DNA from: Eurosta solidaginis
Lineage: Eukaryota > Arthropoda > Insecta > Diptera > Tephritidae
Length of the DNA: 64,000 nt
Assembly (NCBI RefSeq): GCF_040869045.1
Contig: NC_090319.1
Span: forward strand, 13,410,314 to 13,474,313
Direction of reading: 5' to 3'
How positions within the stretch are numbered: position 1 is the stretch's first letter; each line of letters starts with the position of its first letter. A program made the position numbers and the translations under genes. The notes beneath the pieces are model-generated. The model did no database searches. It had not been told where the DNA came from and was given only the letters and a program-made list of their open reading frames with translations. Below, piece by piece: positions 1-10,019 of this stretch.

Positions 1-387
1 ATTTACTATTTCGATTGTCGAACAAAAACTGTGACGATTTATTCTAATTTTTGTTTCATATTTCACTCTATACAAAAAAAAAAATGCACATCGCCGTCCA
101 AAAAGTTTACTTCAAAAATAATTAACAAAAATGTTTAGATTCCAAGGCTTATCAGACACTGATGAACGCTTTATATTGGCGCTTTTTAAGCATTTACTTC
201 ATCTACTGGGATGCTCGCCCATACACACACACAACACCATTTTTACCGCCATTTCATTTCTTCTAATAGTTGCAGTTATCTTGCCTGACAGCTTGAAGGA
301 CTCTGATGGAATTCCATTACTCTACTGTAAACAAAGAAGACCATCTATGAAACGTATAAAAGAAAAAGCAAACAAATAATACAAAAA
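1..387. other. AT-rich DNA, no gene recognised
   Basis: The stretch before the first repeat holds an 82-codon frame at 131-379 with no recognisable motif, a short A-run and nothing else I can support. I do not call the frame a gene: it has no domain, no visible promoter and it lies directly against an interspersed repeat. Confidence 0.4.
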
Positions 388-610
388 CAATTAAGGAAGG
401 CTAAGTTCGGGTGTAACCGAACTTTACATACCCAGCTGTACACTTGAAATGCTGTTGTTGCTTGTTTTGTGTGCTTAATAGTGTTGCAAGGCTGCGCACT
501 AATACTGTAACGAATTTACTGCAATTCCGCTTATTTGCAACCTTCTGCTAACGTTCGAATCACTAAACTGTTGAATAAATAACTCCAATATTCGATAATG
601 CAAAATGGTC

Positions 611-616
611 TTTATT
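611..616 (-). promoter_or_regulatory. LTR polyadenylation signal
   Basis: AATAAA on the minus strand within the solo LTR, downstream of its TATA box, as expected for the R/U5 part of an LTR. Confidence 0.55.
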
Positions 617-700
617 AGACTACTTTCAAAATAACACTTCTATTGCTCGACAGATAGCGTGCTTAAATCAAACTGACTTGTCGTGCCTCAACTGTTGCCG

Positions 701-708
701 CTTTTATA
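701..708 (-). promoter_or_regulatory. LTR TATA box
   Basis: TATAAAAG on the minus strand inside the solo LTR, about 90 bp upstream of the AATAAA signal in the direction of transcription. The placement fits the start of the R region. It is the retroelement's own promoter, and nothing shows that it drives a neighbouring gene. Confidence 0.55.
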
Positions 709-1820
709 CTGTCCGGTTTCCTCGCCGACATATTTCTAGGCGCTTCTATTTCCAGAATTTACTAGTTAGTTATCAGCTATAAATTTCTCAGCTATAACTA
801 CAGATGCACGATTTTATAGCTTCTCTCATATCCCATGCGCGTGTATATGTGAGTGATACTTGCACAATTATTGCATACTTTCGGGAGTATCTCAGATATA
901 TGCATGTGTTTGTGCGTTTCTCTCCGCTGCTTGTATTGACATATGTGTAGACATAATGATTAATTCGTTTATGTAGATACAAGTGACTGTCTGCTTTGTT
1001 GTTCTTGTGGCTTCATTTACTTAGCATCAGACTAGTGATGTGAGTATCACTTAGTGTCACTAATATTCGTCACAATACATATACATCTGGTTATATTCTG
1101 GCTTCCGATACATAGAAAATTGCTTAGCCAGGAGGATTTGAACTTTTTCGTATTTATTGTTATAAATCCACTTGGGAAATGAAATACCATTGATATAAAG
1201 CTCTTTTTTTGCAAATATATAGCTTATTTTATTCATCCACGACCCTTTTAAAAATCTTTTATATAAAAGTGGGTGTGGCCCTTAAACGATTTCGTTAATT
1301 TTTCTTCAAAGCATTCCTTATAGTAAAGGCAACCTCTCTGCCGAATTTTGTTACGATATGTTTAACGATTTTTGATTTATGATTAATAATATTTCTAAAA
1401 TTGATTTTATCACAAGTGGGCGGTGCCACGCCCATTTAAAAAAAAATGTTATCAAATTTCAACATTCTAGGTGTATTATTTACTAAATAATCAGGTTTTT
1501 TGTGTCTTTCAAAATGTTATATATATAAAAAGTGGGCGTGGTTATCGTCCGATTTCGCTCATTTTCAATACCAATCTATTCTGGGTCCAGATAAGCTGGC
1601 GTACCAAATTTGGTGAAGATATCTCAATATTTACTCCGTTAATAGGAGGACAGACGGACAGACGGACGGACGGACATGGCTCAATCAAATTTTTTTTCGA
1701 CACTGATGATGTTGATATATGGAGGTCTATATCTATCTCGATTCCTTAATACCTGTACAACCAACCGTTATCCAATCAAATTTAGAATACCCTGTGTACA
1801 AGTACAGCTGGGTATAAAAA

Positions 1821-2976
1821 TAGCACGTTAGATAGTAAAAATGTTAGAGTATTGCAATTTCTCTTTTCGTGTGCCTTTAACAGTCTTTTAGTCTTGGATT
1901 TATCTGTTTAAAGTTTTATTATTCATTTCATCAGTGCTTTTCATTTCTCTGCAAATACTTGTACCTACATACAAACAAACATACAAACAAAGCACAGGCT
2001 ATGAAATTTCATTTCATTTCGATTTCAGTTTAATTTTATTTGTATGTAGCTAAGTGTTGTTGTTTAATAGTTGTTAGTTTCTTTATGCTTTTTTTTGTGT
2101 GTGTTCTTTTTGGCATCAGGTGAAGTAAACGCGTTAAAATTTGTTTGCGCGCATAAATTCGATCTTGCAACTCTCTCATTTAGCAAAAAAAAAAAAAAAT
2201 TTGAGAAGTGTTAAAAACGTAGCAATATTCAGGCATTGAGACTTTGCTAAATTTAATTTGCATTAACATTTATTTGCTTGCAGCAAAATTTCACGTCTTC
2301 TTTGTACTGACAACTGTTGTCAGCAACGCTCACCTACTGTCACAACTAATATCCATCTTATGTAAATATTTGTTACGCTTACAAATAAATATGTTGTATA
2401 CAAATATGTTTATAGAAATATCTTACGTTTGTGCATGGATATCTTAATCTTCTTCTTCTTCTTAATCTTCTTCTTCTTAATATATAAAAAACACGTGTCA
2501 CACAATTGAGGCCAATGGACTCCTAAGCTACTGAACCGATTTTGAATTTGTTTTGCACCCCGTGTGTAGTTTGATCTAACTTGAAATACAGGATAGATAT
2601 ACAGTTTATAGTCGCAATATTTTATTGCAATTTTCTTATTTGTTTATACGTAATAATAAAATGTTACGTATACGCAGTGGTGCACCTCTTTTCAGTTGGT
2701 ATGGATATACTTAAGTGTAACTGATTGGTGTTTAATTAAACAATATGCTCATCAATAAAAAATATGATAGCGAATGATATCAAGTATAGCACATCACCAG
2801 GCCCGCCGAGAGGGTGGGGGTTTCTGAGGGGGCACGCTATTTAGAGGTACTATGACATTTTTTTTTAATTCAGGAGGGTCTTTAGTTGTTACATGTGCAA
2901 TTTTTAAGCCGAATTTCAAAAGCAACAAAAATCTGCATTTCATTTTAATATTATATTAAAGTGTGAAAAATAAAGA
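1821..2976. other. Non-coding spacer with microsatellite and repeat scraps
   Basis: No gene is visible. It holds a CTT/CTTCTTAAT run (about 2447-2478). A block from about 2478 opens with a TATATAAAA-like motif followed by an 'accgattttgaatttg' stretch, a style often seen at Helitron or LINE edges. A piece near 2660-2730 (GTTACGTATACGCA) recurs near 33453 and 61181. The rest is AT-rich and unassigned. Confidence 0.4.
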
Positions 2977-3699
2977 TCTATATACATAAAAGGAAAGGCT
3001 AAAATGTGTGTTAGTTGTCGGTCGATTTTGTTCAAACTTTCACACAAGTTGCGTAAACCTCACGCGGTGGTTACTACAGGTACAGGGTCTCGAGATATAG
3101 GCCGAAACGTGGACCCGAGTACCCCTAGAATGTGTTTATAGAATATGGATAACAAATCAAAGCTGTTGATGAGTGCTTTAGTATAGGGTAATTTTCATAC
3201 CCCTGGGTGACTAGGGTCTCGAGATATAGGCCAAAACGTGGGCCAGTGAATGCCTAGACAGTGTTTATGCAATATGGATATCAAATGAAAGCTGTGATGA
3301 GTGCTTTAGTACAGAGTTATATATTATCCAGAGACGGACTGCGACTGGGATTAGGACTAGGACTAGGACTGAGACTCGGAGTGGGACTGGAACTGAGACT
3401 CGGAGTGGGACTGGGACTGGGGCTGGAATAAAATACATACCACACTCTGGGACAGGCAATAAGGGATGCAGAAGAATGAGAAGGAATTGAGAGAAGAGAA
3501 AAGAGAGAAGGAGATTGAGAAAGAGATAGAATGAGACGAAGATGGAGATAGATGAAGCGAAAAAGACGGAGGGAGGAGTGAATAAAAGGATTAGGAAAAA
3601 GTTAAGAGGGGAAAGAGCAGAGTCAGACGGAAAAAGCTTATTAAAATGCATGCAGATAGGCCAAATTTAGGGCAGGATAACGTCCTCCGGGTCTTCTAT
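2977..3699 (+). mobile_element. Non-autonomous Helitron, short degenerate copy
   Basis: This is the same family as the 2-kb Helitron at 35555-37556, in the opposite orientation. It begins TCTATATACATAAAA after an A, carries only two of the roughly 129-bp repeats (landmark 'gtctcgagatatagg' near 3088 and 3211), then the hexamer-like GGACTG-rich block near 3340-3425 and the purine-rich block near 3460-3640. It ends with a decayed hairpin-and-CTAG terminus (GGGTCTTCTAT near 3690). The 128-codon minus-strand frame across 3265-3651 is low-complexity and not a gene. Shared internal modules and matching ends support the family assignment. The exact 3' end is uncertain because the final CTAG has mutated. 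Confidence 0.6.
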
Positions 3700-3918
3700 T
3701 ATTATTATATACATACATCCCACGAAATGTAAACAGCGCGCATTTCATCAGTTGTAAATAGGCCATTCGACGTCGAAGGAATAATATTTTTCTATTTTAT
3801 CGTACATATTATGGTTCAAGGTTTAAATTTAAAACTCTTTATATACATACTAACTTAAGTAGATGACGAACAAATTAAGAAAAAGTAAAAATGTTGAAAT
3901 ATTTGTATGCAAAAGAGT
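3700..3918. other. Spacer
   Basis: AT-rich sequence between the Helitron and the Tc1-like element. I see nothing to annotate. Confidence 0.4.
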
Positions 3919-4329
3919 TACACTCATGGACAAAATAATAGGTGTACACAGCTTTGGTACTCTATCATGGCAAAATTTTGCAAGCGAAAACGAGTTTTGC
4001 GTGGTTGGTAACATTAATAATTTTAAGATCGTTTGTTCGAATCGAGCTCAAGGCCTAACAATAATTAGAAGTAGAAATAATGAAGACACACAAACAACGG
4101 CTGTGATAGCTAAATGGTTATAGCAGCGGCGCCCAAACGTTGCCGATGAAGGAATTTAGCAGTTCCCGAAATGGATCTGTACAACGGTTTTAGTTACTAA
4201 TTCTAAATATATGAAAATCATTAAAAGAAAGCTGCATCGCAATAAAAAAAATTTCGTTGGTCAAAAAATAGGTGTCTGAAACTTGCATGCGAAGTTCACC
4301 ATGCAATTATAATTCCTGACGGCACTGTT

Positions 4330-4915
4330 TTCTTAAACTCCTGTATCTCCTCCACGTTTTGTATAACTTTGCCTATTCTATTGGGCAAGACTTAAATTCA
4401 TTTTTGCCAGGTTGCCAATGGAGCGCTATCCCATCCCAATCCTTCGTCTTCTACCAAATTACTGCTTGTTTTAAAATGAAAAGGATGTCAATATTCTTAT
4501 AAGGTCACTCCACAAGTTCTCAATCAGGTTGAGGTCCGGGGATTGATTTGGCCATTGCAAATGATTCCATTTCTCAGCGACTCAGATACCAACCTTAAAG
4601 TACGTCTTTAATCGTTATCTTGTTGATAACATAATCGAAGTGGTATGGGTTTTTCCGCATATGGCAGCTTAACATATCCCTGTACTCCTCAGAAGTATGT
4701 GCCCTTACTCCACAAGAAAGTTCCAACACCTCACCAAGAGAAAAATTTTTCGGCCATTATGTTTACTCCTCAATGCGCAATTGTCCTTTTGGTATATCAA
4801 GAAGAAAAAAGTTTGCCATTTGGAATAATTTCCATACAAATTAATCTTCACTTCGCCACTAAACAAAAGTAAACCAAGAGCACAAGGAAACGTCAAAAAG
4901 GAATTGACAGTAAAC
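4330..4915 (-). pseudogene. Tc1-like transposase relic
   Basis: On the minus strand the region near 4505-4560 reads W-P-N-Q-S-P-D-L-N-L-I-E-N-L-W, the C-terminal catalytic signature of Tc1-type DD34E transposases, with the catalytic Glu in IENLW. Further upstream, near 4830-4880, the frame gives FSGEVKINLYGN, which corresponds to the FSDESKFNL region carrying the second Asp. Here the expected D-E-S is changed, so the active site is broken. Several stops and frameshifts separate the pieces, and the N-terminal DNA-binding half is not recognisable next to the HINE insertion. It is a dead fragment. Confidence 0.75.
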
Positions 4916-5129
4916 AAAAAAGGACGTGTGGCACTCGGGGACTGCCGCGGTAAAGCTATTGCATATTATCAACTTATGCAATTATAATATTTATGCAACA
5001 TTTTCTTTTCTTTGATATTAAATCAAGTTCTGTCTTTGATATTAATTCAAGTTAACCTTTTTAAGCGTGGTGACCGATAAGAAAACAAATTTTTTACTTT
5101 TATTGAATAAATGAGAAGTTAATATTTAA

Positions 5130-5696
5130 TTTTCACTTTAACTTTAACTTTATTTTTAACTTTAACTTTCGCTTTAACTTTGACATTCACTTTAACTTTA
5201 TTTTTAGCTTTAACTTTAACTCTAACATTCACTTTAACTTTAACTTTAACTTCAAATTTAACTTTAACTTTAACTGTAACTTTAACTTTAAATTTAGCTT
5301 TAACTTTAACTTTAACCTTAACTTTAACTTTGACTTTGACTTTAACTTTAACTTTAACTTTAACTTTAACGTTAACTTTAACTTTAATTTTAACTTTAAC
5401 CTTAACTTTAACTTTAACTTTTACTTTTACTTTGACTTTTACTTTAACTTTCATTTTAACTTTAACTTTAACTTTATTTTTAACTTTAACTTTAACTTTC
5501 TCTTTAACTTTAACATTCACTTTAACTTTAACTTTATTTTTAACTTTAACTTTCGCTTTAACTTTAACATTCACTTTAACTTTAACTTTAACTGTAACTT
5601 TAACTTTAACCTTAACTTTAACCTTAACTTTAACTTTGACTTTAAATTAAATTAAAATTCACTTTAACTTTAACTTTAACTTTAACTTTAACTTTA
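5130..5696. repeat. CTTTAA hexanucleotide microsatellite, HINE core
   Basis: About 565 bp of imperfect CTTTAA units with variants such as CTTTATTTTTAA, CATTCA and CTTTCG. Six-base periodicity opens spurious 150-codon frames on both strands (alternating V-K one way, T-L the other), which are not genes. The array stops at the duplication site of the hAT MITE and is the internal microsatellite of HINE copy 1. Confidence 0.9.
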
Positions 5697-5700
5697 TGAT

Positions 5701-6264
5701 CCGGGGTGGGCGCGAGCTTAGCACCTGCTAACAAGCCAACCTAATATAAACGCACGCAAGTCATTTTCTGTCAAAAATGTCTTATGCACATACAACTTGT
5801 ATGAGAGCAACTCAAATTGAATTTGCTGCGGGAAAACCTAACTCGATTTCCAATTTTTGTTCTGCCTGACATTTAGATTTCACGTTTGCACACATGCTTT
5901 ACATTGTCGCAACGCATGCTTATTTGGGTTAGGACAAAAAACGCCGGTTGTTTGTGTGCGCTAAAAAAACGCAGTGAGGTTTTATTAGGTTGGCTTATAA
6001 GCGACCATATATGTATACGATAAGCGATAGCACAATGGCTACTTCGTGAAAATCAACGACAGCTCTTTTAGTTTGATTTCGATGGTCGTACGGTGAGGAA
6101 GTGTCGCACGCGCGCTTAAAACAGAGTACCAAAGAGTGCGTGTAACACGTGTTCACCGTTCAAGCATTGAAATCAAACTAAATAAATAATTGATTTTGCT
6201 TTCGTGCTCGCTACGCGTTCATGTTTACTAACACATTCTCAATTTGGTAACCTGCCCACCGCTG
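5701..6264 (+). mobile_element. hAT-type MITE, copy interrupted by a second MITE
   Basis: It is flanked by a perfect 8-bp duplication TTTATGAT (5693-5700 and 6265-6272), the hAT length. Its ends are CCGGGGTGGGCG on the left and, read inward from the right, CAGCGGTGGGCAGG, close to the CAG-N-GNTGGGCA type of hAT termini. The same element occurs uninterrupted in reverse orientation at 26543-26851 with its own 8-bp duplication. Here it has been split by a 266-bp element at 5732-5997. There is no coding capacity. Apart from the insertion it is about 300 bp, so it is a non-autonomous copy. Confidence 0.85.
5732..5997. mobile_element. 266-bp MITE with TAA duplication (PIF/Harbinger-like)
   Basis: Comparison with the uninterrupted hAT MITE at 26543-26851 shows exactly where foreign sequence begins and ends. 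It is bounded by TAA on both sides (5729-5731, 5998-6000), and its ends are inverted: AAGCCAACCTAATA at the left, TATTAGGTTGGCTT at the right. A 3-bp TWA duplication with short inverted ends fits PIF/Harbinger-type MITEs. The family assignment is inference, but the element boundaries are directly visible. Confidence 0.75.
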
Positions 6265-6977
6265 TTTATGATAGAGATCCAATATTATGTATTTGGCCTG
6301 TTGCTAACACCGAACCTTTACGAGCCTTTTCGGATCTTTTTTGACAAATATCCGTTACGGTTTTTTTTGATTTAGTCACCAAGCCCGCGATAAAATCTAT
6401 GCAATAGCTTAAAAAATCCAACATTATCAGTGATTTGCAACAGATGGCGCAACGCTGGTAAAATATGGTTTTTAAAGAAGAATAGAACTAGCAATTTATC
6501 AGTCAAACAAACCATCGCTGTATAGGTAAATGGTTAGCGCCGTGTGCCTAAAGCGTACTGACGATGAAGACTAGCAGTAATCGAAATGGATCTTTCTGCG
6601 CAGCTATGGCACGTGTCTGAAAAATTTTCAATCATCTATTCCAAAATAAAAAACCAATTTTCCAATGAATAAAAATATCATAAAAATTATTGCTCTGGCC
6701 TTGAGCTCGAATCGTATCTGGAAGCCTTTATCAATAGGCCGATAAAACAAGAACAATTGATTTTAATATATAGTTTAAGTAAAATTATTAATATTACCAC
6801 ACAAAATTCGTTTTCATCTGCAACATCTTGTAATAATAGAGGACCAAAGTTGTGTACACCTATTATTTTGTTATTGCCTTTTTTACCAATCTGTAAAAGA
6901 AGAATCGTCGTTATGTCAGTTTTTAACTTAATTTGTGTCCATTTTTCCTTCGTTCGTTTCTTTAGACATTGAGTGTA

Positions 6978-7552
6978 TTCGTAATTCTCAACTGGGTAGT
7001 GAAATATTCTAAAGACTTAGTTTACATTTTGTATACCGAATCGTGGTTTTTCTTATTATTATTTTTTTTTTTATTGTATTAAATTTTAAGAAAATTTAAA
7101 ATCCGTGGGAATTCCCGTACGAGTAGAAAGAGGACTTGTCCAACAGTACCCATAGGCGAGCAAAGAGAATCTGTCCGATAGTATCCGCGTGTCGAACAGT
7201 ACACAAAGGGTTACAGAGAGGAAGTGTCGAACAGTACAAAAGGGATCCGTTCGACAGTACCCGTAGGGGTATAAAGAGGACCAGTCCCTAACTACCTGTT
7301 GAGGCCTAAACAGGTACAATTGGTCTCTCCATAGGACATGCTCAAACAAAAGGCATTACTCCAACCCATTTAAAGAAATTAGTACTAGCTATAGTCGCAT
7401 ATTCCTTTGCGACTCATCCCGGATTCATCCTAGACTAATGGCATTTTTTGCAGGGAAAATTTGGTAAACAAAAAACAGAAACAGCTTTCGCCTTGTCCGT
7501 CCTGATGTCACGTTGCTTAAATTTTTCCCAAATTATTAAAATAAAAATAAAT
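6978..7552. other. Spacer with a cryptic minisatellite
   Basis: From about 7125 to 7290 the motif 'GTCGAACAGTAC' and its variants recur (near 7138, 7168, 7192, 7227 and 7250), alternating with 'AGGGGTATAAAGAGGA'-like blocks, giving a degenerate repeat of about 30 bp. The 87-codon minus-strand frame over it is a by-product. The rest is AT-rich and unassigned. Confidence 0.5.
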
Positions 7553-9126
7553 AAGTAAGGAAGGCTAAGTTCGGGTGTAACCGAACATTACATACTCAGC
7601 TGAGAGCTATGGAGAAATAATAAGGGAAAATCACCATGTAGGAAAATGAACCTAGGGTAACCGTGGAATGTGTTTGTATGACATGTGTATCAAATGGAAG
7701 GTATTAAAGAGTATTTTAAGAGGAAGTGGGCCATAGTTCTATAGGTGGACGCCTTTTCGAGATATCGCCATAAAGGTGGACCAGGGGTGACTCTATAACG
7801 TGTGTGTACGATATGGGTATCAAATTAAAGGTATTAATGAGGGTTTTAAAAGGGAGTGGTGGTAGTTGTATATGTGAAGGCGTTTTCGAGATATCGACCA
7901 AAATGTGGACCAGGGTGACCCAGAACATCATCTGTCTGGTACCGCTAATTTATTTATATATGTAATACGACGAACAGTATTCCTGCCATGATTTCATTTC
8001 ATTTTCATTTTCTTCTACTTAATATGGTAGGTGTCACACCCATTTTACAAAGTTTTTTTCTAAAGTTATATTTTGCGTCAATAAACCAATCCAATTACCA
8101 TGTTTCATCCCTTTTTTCGTATTTGGTATAGAATTATGGCATTTTTTTAATTTTTCGTAATTTTCGAAATCGACAAAGTGGGCTTGGTCATAGTGCCGGA
8201 TTTCGCCCATGTTTCACACCAATACAAAGTGAGTTCAGATAAGTACCTGAACTAAGTTTAGTTAATATATATCGATTTTTGCTCAAGTTATCGTGTTAAC
8301 GGCCGAGCGGAAGGACAGACGGTCGACTGTGTATAAAAACTGATTTCGCCCTTTTTCACAGAAAACAGTTATCGTCCTAGAATCTTCGACTTATGGCATT
8401 AAAAGTATCCTGGACAAATTAATTGAAAAAGGGCGGAGCCACGCCCATTTTGAAATTTTCTTTTATATTTGTATTTTGTTGCAACATATCATTACTGGAG
8501 TTGAATGTTGACATAATTTACTTATATACTGTAAAGATATTAAATTGTTTGTTAAAATTTTACTTTAAAACAAATTTTTTTTAAAGTGGGCGTGGTCGTT
8601 CTCCGATTTTACTAATATTTATTAAGCATACATATAGTAATAGGAGTAACGTTCCTGCCAAAGTTCATCATGATATTCAACGATTGCCAAATTACAGGTT
8701 GCAAAACTTTTAAATTACCTTCTTTTAAAAGTGGGCGGTGCCACGCCCATTGTCCAAAATTTTACTAATTTTCTATTCTGCGTCATAAGTTCAACTCACC
8801 TACCAAGTTTCATCGGTTTATCCGTCTTTGGTAATGAATTATCGCACTTTTTGTGTTTTTCGAAATTTTCGATATTGAAAAAGTGGGCGTGGTTATAGTC
8901 CGGTTTCGTTCATTTTAAATAGCGATCTGAGATGAGTGCCCAGGAACCTACATACCAAATTTCATCAAGAAACCTCAAAATTTACTCAAGTTATCGTGTT
9001 AACGGACGGACGGACGGACACGGCTCAATCAAATTTTTTTTCTATACTGATGATTTTGATATATGGAAGTCTATATCTATCTCGATTCCTTTATACCTGT
9101 CAGCTCTGCTCAACTGAGTATAAAAA
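7553..9126 (+). mobile_element. D1-family interspersed repeat, copy 2
   Basis: A nearly full-length copy. The head is TAAGGAAGGCTAAGTTCGGG followed by TACTCAGCTGAGAGC; the tail is GCTCTGCTCAACTGAGTATAAAAA, an imperfect inverse of the head's CAGCTG region. Internal landmarks shared with copies 3, 4 and 5 are 'gtggaccaggggtgac' blocks spaced 120-130 bp (7780-7920), GTGGGCGTGG boxes (8585, 8883), GGTGCCACGCCCAT (8736) and a GGAC tetranucleotide run (about 9004-9020). No frame of meaningful length runs through it. Function and class are unknown. Confidence 0.75.
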
Positions 9127-10019
9127 TTACTGTCCACCTTGTCAGCAAAGCTTAGATAAGGGCCGTCTTGCCGAACATGAACCAACGACCTATTGTTTGC
9201 ATTGTGACCGTTGACTTTATGTCACCTCTACGTGAATTAAACGAGAATTTATTTTTTGCTAACATTTTTCGTAGAGAAACTAAAAATTTGAAAATGGTTA
9301 AAATGCACGAAGTGAAACCTCGCACAACCGCACCCAACTATTTTATATATAAATTCTAAAATGCTTCACCCTATATATATTATTTTGCACAATTTTAGAA
9401 TATAACATTTATGTAACGGTTGTTGGCAAAGATGACATCATTGGATGTATAACATCAGTGTCACTTATTGCATATTGTTATTGTTTTTTATGATTGCTAG
9501 AAAATAGCTAAGACACAGCAGCAGTAGCAGAAAAGGTTTGCCAATGGCACTTGTAGTCTGTTTACAAACACATACACATACAGCTTCTGGTTACACTATA
9601 AAACACAAAGCAAAACACGTAGAAGCAATTTAAATTTCTTCTTCTTCTTTTTTTGTTCATATAACCATCACATACATATAACCATCACGACTATGTACGG
9701 TTGATGTGCACTTTCGCAGCAATTTTGTACTGCAGCAAAATTCCATAACAACAACATACATATGCATAACGACATATCTACTACATTATTGTTGTTGCTG
9801 GCAGCTATCGCTTGTTGGTTGCAATATATTCTTGCTTAGTTGCTGTCGCCAATTCTTCTCTTATTATTGTTATTTTTTACTTCGTTTATATTAGAACGAA
9901 AATCGACACTGATGATAGCACAACGCCGAAACCCGTTTGTCTCGCAACCAAATTTGACAAGGGATGACGGAAAATCGTTCCAGTATACATCAGGTCGGTT
10001 TTTCATACAAATCTTGCAA
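9127..10019. other. Spacer, no gene recognised
   Basis: Short frames of 61-97 codons on both strands overlap one another here, and none shows a motif. The sequence is not repetitive within the window apart from the approach to the tandem array that starts near 10020. Confidence 0.4.

Larger units (their letters stand above)
506..1074 (-). mobile_element. Solo LTR of a Ty3/gypsy-type retrotransposon
   Basis: Read on the minus strand the block begins TGTGACGAATATTAG and ends AAATTCGTTACA, so it has the TG...CA termini of an LTR. It is flanked by a perfect 4-bp duplication, ATAC at 502-505 and 1075-1078, the length typical of gypsy-group integrases. On the minus strand a TATA box (TATAAAAG, about 702-708) precedes a polyadenylation signal AATAAA (611-616), giving the usual U3-R-U5 order. 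No internal gag or pol lies beside it, so it is a solo LTR left by recombination between two LTRs. It interrupts D1 copy 1 and is therefore younger than that copy. Confidence 0.8.
388..1820 (+). mobile_element. D1-family interspersed repeat, copy 1 (interrupted)
   Basis: This is a variant copy of the repeat I call D1, seen at least five times in the window. It starts with the D1 head (AAGGAAGGCTAAGTTCGGG, then TACCCAGCTGTAC) and ends with the inverted counterpart GTACAGCTGGGTATAAAAA. In between are the family landmarks: blocks reading GTGGGCGTGG, a GGTGCCACGCCCAT block, a short GGAC tetranucleotide run near 1650-1675, and a 'gatatatggaggtctatatctatctcgattcc' -like tail block near 1710-1745. 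A solo LTR (506-1074) interrupts it. It has no coding frame of its own, and its class is unknown to me. The inverted ends suggest a DNA-transposon-like or foldback origin. Confidence 0.7.
4922..6410 (-). mobile_element. HINE (non-autonomous Helentron-type) element with hexamer core, copy 1
   Basis: Two copies in the window (here and 48709-54900) define the same architecture. One end is a GC-rich block with a hairpin (GGCACTCGGGGACTGCC, 4930-4946). Just inside lies AAGCTATTGCATA (4953-4965), whose inverted partner TATGCAATAGCTT is the other end (6398-6410). The middle is a CTTTAA microsatellite. Neither copy has a target duplication; both sit in A-runs, that is between T and T on the other strand. 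Asymmetric termini, subterminal inverted repeats, a terminal hairpin, an internal microsatellite and T-T insertion are the described hallmarks of HINEs (the DINE-1-like group). The copy is interrupted by a hAT MITE. Confidence 0.7.
3921..6975 (-). mobile_element. Tc1-like transposon with long terminal inverted repeats, interrupted
   Basis: The left end CACTCA (3921) and right end TGAGTG (6975) are inverted to each other and flanked by TA dinucleotides (3919-3920 and 6976-6977), the universal Tc1/mariner target duplication. The terminal repeats are several hundred bases long: blocks such as 'aaaataataggtgtacaca' (about 3933) recur inverted near 6870, and the 'cttgagctcgaatcg' block near 6700 matches inverted sequence near 4040. 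The left arm has lost about 95 bp just inside its end. A transposase relic lies on the minus strand at about 4330-4915. The 1.5-kb HINE at 4922-6410 has landed inside the element. Apart from that insertion the original would be about 1.6 kb, a normal Tc1 size. Confidence 0.75.

Noticed and set aside
3265..3651. 128-codon minus-strand frame, hydrophobic and Pro/Val/Leu-rich
   Set aside because: Low-complexity frame across the purine-rich and GGACTG-rich parts of a Helitron.
4090..4200. tRNA-like D-arm (ATGGTTA) inside the Tc1-like left arm, also near 6525
   Set aside because: Both copies are in direct, not inverted, orientation within the terminal repeats, which is odd, but they are short and diverged and no cloverleaf forms. 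Not enough to call.
5119..5650. Overlapping 151- and 156-codon frames on opposite strands
   Set aside because: Both are six-base-period artefacts of the CTTTAA microsatellite (alternating Val-Lys on one strand, Thr-Leu on the other).
7086..7349. 87-codon minus-strand frame
   Set aside because: It lies over a cryptic 30-bp minisatellite, and the Cys/Tyr/Ser-rich peptide repeats with it.
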